Notes under the pieces: generated by a model
What the model was told of the DNA's origin: nothing
The model's database searches: none
The model's input: the letters and a program-made list of their open reading frames with translations, nothing else
From: Steroidobacteraceae bacterium
GTDB taxonomy: Bacteria > Pseudomonadota > Gammaproteobacteria > Steroidobacterales > Steroidobacteraceae
Assembly: GCA_023253235.1 (NCBI GenBank)
Contig: JALRHE010000036.1
Location: forward strand, 1-5,013
DNA: 5,013 nucleotides
Direction of reading: 5' to 3'
Program-made: the position numbers and the translations under genes
Shown: positions 1 to 5,013 of the stretch, piece after piece
How positions within the stretch are numbered: position 1 is the first letter of the stretch
Layout of the letters: each line of letters opens with the position of its first letter

Positions 1-414
1 CGCGTATCGCTCTTCCAGCAGATCGACCACGCGCAGCGATTGCAAGTTGTGCTCGAATCCGCCGTATTCGCGCATGCACTCGTTGAGCGCATCCTGACCA
101 GCATGACCGAACGGGGTATGCCCCAAGTCGTGGGCGAGACAAATCGCTTCGGTGAGCGTCTCGTGCAAGGTCAGCGCACGCGCAATCGTACGACCGATCT
201 GCGCCACTTCCATCGAGTGCGTGATTCGGGTGCGATAAAGGTCGCCCTCATGATTGACGAAGACTTGGGTCTTGTAGACGAGGCGTCGAAACGCATTCGA
301 GTGGATGATGCGATCGCGATCGCGCTGAAACTCACCGCGCAGGTGCGGCGCAGGCTCGCTGAATTGACGGCCGCGACTATGCTCGTCATGCGCCGCGTAA
401 GCCGCCAACGTCAT
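1..414 (-). CDS. dgt: dGTPase-like HD-domain hydrolase, N-terminal part (cut by window edge)
   Basis: The 138 residues visible are the N-terminal part of a deoxyguanosinetriphosphate triphosphohydrolase-like protein. Family members are usually about 370-400 residues, so roughly two thirds lies beyond base 1. Such enzymes split dNTPs into deoxynucleoside plus triphosphate in the cytoplasm, using an HD metal site. Visible marks are the family signature RDRDRIIHSNAFRRL (31-45), the first HD histidine H66 in RITHSMEVAQ, the HD pair H95-D96 within HDLGHTPFGHAGQD (95-108), and GGFEHNLQSLRVVDLLEERY (118-137). The last metal-binding Asp of the fold would lie beyond the window. The ATG (414-412) overlaps the aroB stop in an ATGA, and a GGAGG lies 10 bases upstream, so the start is firm. 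It is the last visible gene of the aroK-aroB-dgt unit. Which dNTP it prefers cannot be read from this sequence, and the symbol is by family only. Confidence 0.93.
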   Translation of the reverse strand, partial: MTLAAYAAHDEHSRGRQFSEPAPHLRGEFQRDRDRIIHSNAFRRLVYKTQVFVNHEGDLYRTRITHSMEVAQIGRTIARALTLHETLTEAICLAHDLGHTPFGHAGQDALNECMREYGGFEHNLQSLRVVDLLEERYA

Positions 415-1520
415 GCGAAATGTGCCTCCAAGGTCGCCGTCAACGCGGATGGCGGATAGTCGTGCGTGACGAATGCTCGTCCGATACCGCGCATCAGAAC
501 AAAACGCAGTCGTCCTTCCTTGACCTTCTTGTCGATGCTCATCGCCGCACGAGCTTGCTCGGCGTCAACCTCGGGTTTTGCATGGGTCGGCAAATGCAGA
601 CGGGCCAGCACGTCGGCCACACGATCACAATCGGCAGCGGACATCCAACCGGCATGGCGCGACATGGTCGCGGCCATCATGAGCCCGGCACCGACCGCCT
701 CGCCATGTAACCAACGCGAATATCCCGTCACCGTTTCGATGGCGTGTCCAAAGGTGTGCCCTAGATTGAGCAAGGCCCGATCACCACGCTCATGCTCATC
801 ACGAGCGACAATCTCGGCTTTGATTTCACAAGAGCGCCGTACCGCACGTGCGATAGCCTCGGGCTCTAGCGCGAGCAGCTCCGTGGTATGGGCATCGATC
901 CAATCGAAGAAGGGTCGATCGCAAATCAAGCCGTATTTAACGACCTCGGCGAGGCCCGCCGACAACTCGCGCTGCGGCAAAGACGACAACGTCGCCGTAT
1001 CCGCGATCACCGCCTGCGGTTGATGAAAAGCGCCGATCAAATTCTTGCCACCGGGGTGATTGACGCCCGTCTTGCCACCGACTGATGAGTCGACCTGTGC
1101 CAGCAAAGTGGTTGGGATCTGAACGAAGCCGATGCCGCGTTGATAACAGGCAGCAGCAAAACCGGCCATGTCACCGATCACTCCGCCGCCTAAGGCGATG
1201 ATCAGGTCGTCGCGTGCAAAGCGATTGGCGACTAGCACATCGAGAATGCGCGACACGGTCGTCAACGTTTTGTTGGATTCGCCATCGGGCAACACGATTT
1301 CGATGAGATCGCGTTCACCACGCGCGGCTTTGATGGCCGCCGAGTACAAAGGCGCCACAGTGGCGTTGGTGACCAGTGCCACCTTTCGAGCGGGCATGAC
1401 GCGCGCGAGCAAGCCGGCGTCGCCTAACAAACCGGCGCCAATGTGGATCGGATAGCTGCGCTCACCGAGCGTGACGGTCAAGGTGCTTTGCACTACTGAC
1501 ATGGGTAAAGACGGGTTCAC
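411..1520 (-). CDS. aroB: 3-dehydroquinate synthase
   Basis: AroB converts DAHP (3-deoxy-D-arabino-heptulosonate 7-phosphate) to 3-dehydroquinate, the second step of the shikimate pathway, in the cytoplasm with NAD and a divalent metal (usually zinc). The protein is 369 residues, close to the family norm of about 360. Seen in order: the N-terminal strand TVTLGERSYPIHIG (15-28), PDGE (78-81), the NAD-binding glycine loop GGGVIGDMAG (111-120), the substrate segment DSSVGGKTGVNHPGGKN (144-160), and the expected metal ligands E192 (GLAEVVKYG), H255 (LGHTFGHAIE) and H272 (LHGEAVGAG). All key residues are present. The GTG start (1520-1518) overlaps the aroK stop in a GTGA, suggesting coupled translation. 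An in-frame ATG at 1502-1500 (residue 7) is an alternative start. Neither has a Shine-Dalgarno at normal spacing, and the conserved fold begins only near residue 13. Its stop overlaps the dgt start. Confidence 0.97.
   Translation of the reverse strand: MNPSLPMSVVQSTLTVTLGERSYPIHIGAGLLGDAGLLARVMPARKVALVTNATVAPLYSAAIKAARGERDLIEIVLPDGESNKTLTTVSRILDVLVANRFARDDLIIALGGGVIGDMAGFAAACYQRGIGFVQIPTTLLAQVDSSVGGKTGVNHPGGKNLIGAFHQPQAVIADTATLSSLPQRELSAGLAEVVKYGLICDRPFFDWIDAHTTELLALEPEAIARAVRRSCEIKAEIVARDEHERGDRALLNLGHTFGHAIETVTGYSRWLHGEAVGAGLMMAATMSRHAGWMSAADCDRVADVLARLHLPTHAKPEVDAEQARAAMSIDKKVKEGRLRFVLMRGIGRAFVTHDYPPSALTATLEAHFA
425..429 (-). promoter_or_regulatory. Ribosome binding site of dgt
   Basis: On the minus strand this reads GGAGG, a full Shine-Dalgarno core, with 10 bases between it and the ATG at 414-412. 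It lies inside the last codons of aroB and settles the dgt start. It is the strongest ribosome site in the aroK-aroB-dgt unit, so dgt need not depend wholly on translation of aroB. Confidence 0.8.
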
Positions 1521-2065
1521 GAGGGAAGTATACGACCCTGACCTTCGCGTTCGCCGAGACTGCGTAGGATTTCATCGACGACCGCTGTGACCCGACGCCC
1601 ATCGGTCCGGACCGTCAGATGAGCCACACCCGCGTAAAGCGGTGCCCGTTGATTCATCAATTCGGTGACGCGTGCGGTCATGTCCGCAACACCGCTCAGC
1701 AACGGTCGATTCTCCCCTCGTCGCACGCGCGCCACTTGCTGAGCGATCGAGGTCTCGAGATAGATCACCGTACCGCGCTCTCGCAGATAGGCCCGATTCT
1801 CGGCGGCGAGCACAGCACCGCCACCGGTCGACAGTACAACCCCATCGGCGGCGGTCAGTTCGGCGACGATTTCCCGCTCTCGCTGACGGAACCCGACCTC
1901 ACCTTCGGTGTCGAAGATGCGCGGGATATCGACGCCCGTCCGACGTTCGATCTCCGCATCCGTATCGACGAAGGGCATACGGAGCCGACGAGCGAGGGTC
2001 TTGCCCACCGCCGTTTTGCCCGACCCCATCGGTCCCACGAGAAATAAGTTGCTTGATGCCGTCAT
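1517..2065 (-). CDS. aroK: Shikimate kinase
   Basis: This enzyme phosphorylates shikimate to shikimate 3-phosphate with ATP, the fifth step of the shikimate pathway, in the cytoplasm. It has 182 residues, slightly longer than the usual 170-175. Visible are the P-loop GPMGSGKT (11-18), the shikimate/Mg segment DTD (34-36), R60 in the FRQRE stretch, the glycine loop GGGAV (81-85), the lid arginine R120 in ENRPLL, and R140 in the adenine-contacting region (NQRAPLY). The start ATG (2065-2063) has AGGA eight bases upstream. The extra length is a C-terminal tail, GEREGQGRILPS (171-182), with no recognised motif. It is the first gene of the minus-strand unit and overlaps aroB by four bases. The symbol aroK rather than aroL rests on its linkage to aroB. 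Confidence 0.96.
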   Translation of the reverse strand: MTASSNLFLVGPMGSGKTAVGKTLARRLRMPFVDTDAEIERRTGVDIPRIFDTEGEVGFRQREREIVAELTAADGVVLSTGGGAVLAAENRAYLRERGTVIYLETSIAQQVARVRRGENRPLLSGVADMTARVTELMNQRAPLYAGVAHLTVRTDGRRVTAVVDEILRSLGEREGQGRILPS

Positions 2066-2128
2066 CCGTCGAATCCTGCCTGCACGGCAAGCCTACCGCA
2101 CCGGCCAAGCGCGTGACATTCCGGTAAC
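2066..2128. promoter_or_regulatory. Divergent intergenic gap between aroK and mrcA
   Basis: These 63 bases are the only non-coding DNA in the window, and they separate two units transcribed outward. By position they should carry, or lie next to, promoters for both aroK-aroB-dgt and mrcA. I looked on both strands for sigma-70 boxes and found no convincing -35/-10 pair. A TTGATG at 2053-2058, inside aroK, is the nearest plus-strand -35 look-alike, but it has no acceptable -10 box at normal spacing. A small TGCC/GGCA inverted repeat (2077-2089) is too short to call an operator. The promoter role is inferred from layout only, and the promoters may lie partly inside the two coding regions. Confidence 0.4.
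2074..2077 (-). promoter_or_regulatory. Ribosome binding site of aroK
   Basis: On the minus strand this reads AGGA, with eight bases between it and the aroK ATG at 2065-2063. The spacing is typical, and it supports that ATG as the start of the 182-residue shikimate kinase. Confidence 0.65.
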
Positions 2129-4606
2129 ATGCGCGTCGCCGTGAAAGTTTCCGCGTCGAAAATCCTGCTTTGGAGCCTCACGGCGGTCGTCGGCTCGGCG
2201 GCCCTGCTCGTGGTTGGCATTTCCGGTGCCTACCTCTACCTCGCCCCCAGCTTGCCGAGTGTCGAGGCGATGCGCCAGATCGAGCTACAGGTGCCGCTGC
2301 GTGTGTACTCGAGCGACGGACAGACGATCGCGCAAATCGGCGAGCAACGCCGAATACCCGTCTCGTTCGAGCAAATTCCGCCCGTCGTCCGCCAAGCCTT
2401 CATCGCGGCTGAAGACGATCGGTTCTTTGAACACTCCGGCTTCGACTATCAGTCGATTCTGCGTTCGATCATCGTCAACCTCATTCCAGGCTATCGACTC
2501 GAAGGCGCAAGCACGATCACACAGCAGACAGCAAAGAATCTGTTTCTGACGAACGATCGAACTTGGCGCCGCAAAGGTCAGGAGATGTTCCTGACGTATC
2601 GCATCGAACGCGAATTCAGCAAAGAAGAGATCCTGGGTCTTTACCTGAATGTGATTCCTTTCGGTAAACGCGCCTACGGCGTTGCAGCGGCTGCCGATCT
2701 CTATTTCGGTAAGACACTCGCACAGCTCACCTTGGCCGAAGCGGCCACACTGGCGCGAGTTCCGCAGGCGCCTTCACGCTACAACCCCATCAACAATCCG
2801 AAAGCGGCGGCCGAGCGTCGTGGCTACGTATTGCGACGTATGCGTGAGCTCGGCTTCATCGACCCGGTAGCCGAACAACGCGCCGCGAGAGAGATCGTCC
2901 GCGCGCGCGAACACGTCAAGACTTTCGACGTCGAGGCGCCGTATGTCGCGGAGATGGCGCGCCTCGAATTGGTACAACGCTTCGGCGCAGCGGCGCAGAA
3001 CGAAGGCTACAAGATCTACACCACGATCAACCCGGCAATGCAGACGGCGGCCAATGCGGCGCTGCGCGAAGGTTTGCTCGATTACGACCGGCGCCACGGC
3101 TGGCGCGGCGCGCTCGCAAATAAATCCCTGCCTGCATCCGGTGCGCCCGATGCACTCGAGTCGCTGCTAGACGATTACGCATCGAGCGGGCCCTTGCGCC
3201 CTGCCGTCGTCATCGCCGTCTCAGAAAAGGAAGCTCGTCTGCACGCCCGCGATCTAGGCAACGTGACGATGCCCTGGGACGGAATGTCGTGGGCCAGAGC
3301 GAAAACGGGTCGCAAACTCGGACCCTCTCCGAAGAAAGCGTCCGACATCCTGCAACCCGGCGATATCGTCTACGTCGCAGCGGATGGCGACAAGATCATG
3401 CTTGCGCAGATACCCGAAGCCGCTTCGGCGCTCGTCGCACTCGCGCCCCGCGACGGCGCCATTCGTGCCCTCGTCGGCGGCTTCGATTATTTCGATGCCA
3501 AGGCCGGAAAATTCAACCGTGCTATCCAAGCACAACGTCAGCCGGGCTCTGGATTCAAGCCCTTTCTCTACTCGGCCGCGCTCGAATATGGCTTCACGCC
3601 CTCGACCATCGTGATGGACGCACCCTTCGTGGTCGACGATCCGAATATGGAAGAAGCCTGGCGCCCAGAAAACTCGAGTGGAGAGTTCAGCGGTCCGACG
3701 CGCCTTCGTGAAGCACTCGTGCAATCAAAGAATTTGGTGTCGATTCGAGTGTTGCAGGCGGTGGGCATGGCACCTGCCATGAGTTACACCGAACGCTTCG
3801 GCTTCGAACGCAGCAAGTTGCCGCGTAACCTGACGCTCTCCTTAGGAACATTGAGCGCCACACCCTTGCAGGTGGCAGCTGGGTACACCGTGTTCGCCAA
3901 CGGCGGATACCGCGTACAGCCTTATTTCATCGAGCGTATCGAGGATCCGCAGGGCAAGGTGGTGTTCCAAGCGAAGCCGCGTGTGGTCACGCCGGGCTGC
4001 GCCGACCAACTGCCTGCCGCGACGGCTGTCGATGTTCGCGGCGCAGAAGAAAACGGCGGTGCCGCCTCGAACAGTGGCGAGTGCAATAAGGCGCCGAATG
4101 AAATCGCCCCCCGCGTCATCAGCGCTCAGAACGCTTGGCTCATGACCGACATGCTGCGCGAGGTCATCACGCGCGGCACAGGACGTCGAGCACTGGCTCT
4201 CGGTCGTAACGATCTCGCCGGCAAGACGGGCACGACCAACGAGGCTCGCGATACCTGGTTCAACGGTTACAACCCGGATCTTGTCGCGAGCGTTTGGGTG
4301 GGTTTCGACCAGTCGAAGCCTTTGGGTGAAGGCGAGGAAGGCAGTCGTACCGCAGTACCCATCTGGGTGGATTTCATGCGCGTAGCCTTGGCGCGGACTC
4401 CCGTACGAAGCTGGCCCATGCCCGAGGGTCTCGTGCAGGTGCGTATCTCGCCCGCCACAGGCGAAGTGGCCGGCGCCGATGATCGTGATGCGATCTTCGA
4501 AACGTTCATGCTGGATCGACTGCCCGCGGGCGCATCGCAAGATCTCGTCAACCCGGCCAAGGGTGACGAATCGAAACCAAAGGAGTCGGCGGAGCCGCTC
4601 TTTTGA
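2129..4606 (+). CDS. mrcA: Penicillin-binding protein 1A, bifunctional peptidoglycan glycosyltransferase/transpeptidase
   Basis: This class A PBP polymerises lipid II into glycan strands and cross-links the stem peptides at the outer face of the inner membrane. The protein is 825 residues; E. coli PBP1A is 850. In order: a short basic N-terminus, a signal-anchor helix (about 12-38), and a GT51 domain (about 60-235) with catalytic E95 in AAEDDRFFEHSGFD, GASTITQQ (126-133) and second acid E152. An OB-like linker region follows (about 320-430). The transpeptidase has SGFK (474-477, nucleophile S474), SKN (533-535) and KTGT (699-702). All catalytic residues are intact. A variable Gly/Asn-rich insert (about 620-660) holds the only two cysteines, C624 and C652. 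The C-terminus is a charged tail ending in LF. The ATG at 2129 lacks a clear Shine-Dalgarno; GTG at 2141 (residue 5) is an alternative start. The symbol ponA is equally used. The stop overlaps the next gene. Confidence 0.97.
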   Translation: MRVAVKVSASKILLWSLTAVVGSAALLVVGISGAYLYLAPSLPSVEAMRQIELQVPLRVYSSDGQTIAQIGEQRRIPVSFEQIPPVVRQAFIAAEDDRFFEHSGFDYQSILRSIIVNLIPGYRLEGASTITQQTAKNLFLTNDRTWRRKGQEMFLTYRIEREFSKEEILGLYLNVIPFGKRAYGVAAAADLYFGKTLAQLTLAEAATLARVPQAPSRYNPINNPKAAAERRGYVLRRMRELGFIDPVAEQRAAREIVRAREHVKTFDVEAPYVAEMARLELVQRFGAAAQNEGYKIYTTINPAMQTAANAALREGLLDYDRRHGWRGALANKSLPASGAPDALESLLDDYASSGPLRPAVVIAVSEKEARLHARDLGNVTMPWDGMSWARAKTGRKLGPSPKKASDILQPGDIVYVAADGDKIMLAQIPEAASALVALAPRDGAIRALVGGFDYFDAKAGKFNRAIQAQRQPGSGFKPFLYSAALEYGFTPSTIVMDAPFVVDDPNMEEAWRPENSSGEFSGPTRLREALVQSKNLVSIRVLQAVGMAPAMSYTERFGFERSKLPRNLTLSLGTLSATPLQVAAGYTVFANGGYRVQPYFIERIEDPQGKVVFQAKPRVVTPGCADQLPAATAVDVRGAEENGGAASNSGECNKAPNEIAPRVISAQNAWLMTDMLREVITRGTGRRALALGRNDLAGKTGTTNEARDTWFNGYNPDLVASVWVGFDQSKPLGEGEEGSRTAVPIWVDFMRVALARTPVRSWPMPEGLVQVRISPATGEVAGADDRDAIFETFMLDRLPAGASQDLVNPAKGDESKPKESAEPLF
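4591..4594 (+). promoter_or_regulatory. Probable ribosome binding site of the gene after mrcA
   Basis: GGAG lies eight bases before the TTG at 4603-4605, inside the last mrcA codons. It is the main reason for choosing that TTG. A stronger core, AAGGAG (4580-4585), sits 17 bases before the TTG. That is too far to be the direct site, and no in-frame start codon lies at the right distance from it. Confidence 0.55.
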
Positions 4607-5013
4607 AGAAGTTGCCGGTGCGCGCCGAACATCTGCGCCGAGCACTGGCGCAGGAGGCTGCCAGAATCATGGCCGAGCATGGCGTACGCGACTTCCTGCT
4701 GGCCAAACGCAAGGCCGCAGAACGCTATGGTGTCGTCGATGGCTCGCTGCTACCCCGAAACACCGAAATCGAAGCGGCGCTACAGGAATATCAGCGCCTA
4801 TTCGGTGGTGAATCTCATGTCGAGACACTGCAATCACAGCGCGCCGTGGCGCTGGATGTCATGTATCGCCTGAAACAATTCCAACCACGACTCGTCGGCC
4901 CCGTTTTAACCGGCACGGCGACCGCGCACGACGATGTGGTGCTGCATGTGTTCGTCGATCGTATCGAGACGCTGAGCCTCGCTTTGATGGACCAAGGCGT
5001 ACCGCACGAAACG
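4603..5013 (+). CDS. Conserved-looking protein of unknown function, possible nucleotidyltransferase-like, N-terminal part (cut by window edge)
   Basis: The frame is open for 137 codons to the window edge. I do not recognise the gene with certainty. No signal peptide or membrane helix is visible, so the product is probably cytoplasmic. Residues 8-45 form a charged, likely helical segment (EEAARIMAEHG-like, then RDFLLAKRKAAERYGV at 29-44). Residues 52-68 include NTEIEAALQEYQRLF, and 77-97 include a second helical stretch (RAVALDVMYRLKQFQPRL). Then comes LVGPVLTGTATAHDDVVLHVF (97-117), whose strand-glycine-turn-acid-strand shape resembles the G-[GS]...D-x-D core of nucleotidyltransferases, but the second acid appears to be missing. 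The start is TTG (4603-4605), overlapping the mrcA stop in a TTGA, with GGAG eight bases upstream. An ATG at 4669 (residue 23) is an alternative but would cut into the first helix. The overlap implies co-translation with mrcA. The function is open. Confidence 0.72.
   Translation, partial: MKKLPVRAEHLRRALAQEAARIMAEHGVRDFLLAKRKAAERYGVVDGSLLPRNTEIEAALQEYQRLFGGESHVETLQSQRAVALDVMYRLKQFQPRLVGPVLTGTATAHDDVVLHVFVDRIETLSLALMDQGVPHET

Noticed and set aside
310..323. A 14-base perfect palindrome made of two overlapping GCGATCGC units, like the highly iterated palindrome of cyanobacteria
   Set aside because: It encodes the conserved Arg-Asp-Arg-Asp-Arg of the dGTPase signature, so protein constraint explains it. 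I noticed no second copy in the window.
466..1023. A 185-codon open frame on the plus strand across aroB
   Set aside because: It is antisense to a complete, well-conserved AroB. The translation is Ser/Arg/Ala-rich with no motif, typical of a mirror frame.
2077..2089. A TGCC/GGCA inverted repeat with a 5-base loop between aroK and mrcA
   Set aside because: A 4-base stem is expected by chance in GC-rich DNA, and it partly overlaps the aroK ribosome site. It is not enough for an operator or terminator.
1619..2127. Plus-strand open frames of 142 and 151 codons across aroK
   Set aside because: Both are antisense to shikimate kinase, one is extremely Arg-rich, and neither shows a motif or convincing start site.
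3254..3724. A 156-codon minus-strand open frame within mrcA
   Set aside because: It is antisense to the segment encoding the transpeptidase nucleophile region, and no domain is visible in the translation.
3842..4645. A 267-codon open frame on the minus strand across the 3' part of mrcA
   Set aside because: It lies wholly antisense to the transpeptidase domain, whose motifs are all intact. Its translation is rich in Arg/Gly/His with no recognised fold, as expected of a shadow frame in GC-rich DNA.
4606..4680. A possible terminator after mrcA
   Set aside because: The next frame begins inside the mrcA stop, and I see no GC hairpin followed by a T-run here.

Overview
This window is compact housekeeping DNA from a proteobacterium. 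It is GC-rich by eye, and almost every base is coding. The gene set is aroK-aroB-dgt on one side and the class A penicillin-binding protein PBP1A (mrcA/ponA) on the other. That combination points to the Gamma-/Betaproteobacteria, where mrcA and aroKB are old neighbours. I cannot fix the genus from sequence alone.

Layout. The left half is read on the minus strand as one tight unit: aroK (2065 to 1517), aroB (1520 to 411) and the N-terminal 138 codons of a dGTPase-family HD hydrolase (414 down to the window edge). The right half is read on the plus strand: mrcA (2129-4606), then the first 137 codons of a conserved-looking gene of unknown function (4603 to the window edge). The two units diverge from a 63-base gap (2066-2128), the only stretch outside a gene. 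There is no gene-free stretch over 300 bases, and I see no RNA gene, mobile element, CRISPR array or terminator.

How the genes work together. AroB makes 3-dehydroquinate (step 2 of the shikimate pathway) and AroK phosphorylates shikimate (step 5), so the two supply aromatic amino acids, folates and quinones. The dGTPase-like protein probably hydrolyses dNTPs and looks like an operon passenger. PBP1A polymerises and cross-links peptidoglycan in the periplasm. The last gene overlaps mrcA by four bases and is probably translated from the same transcript; its function is not known to me.

Points that stand out. All three same-strand junctions are 4-base stop/start overlaps, each with a different start codon (GTGA, ATGA, TTGA). 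The pilMNOPQ/hofMNOPQ block that commonly separates mrcA from aroK in related bacteria is absent. The gene after mrcA carries a segment resembling a degraded nucleotidyltransferase active site. I found no convincing evidence of a new defence or mobile system; this is mostly an ordinary region with one uncharacterised gene.
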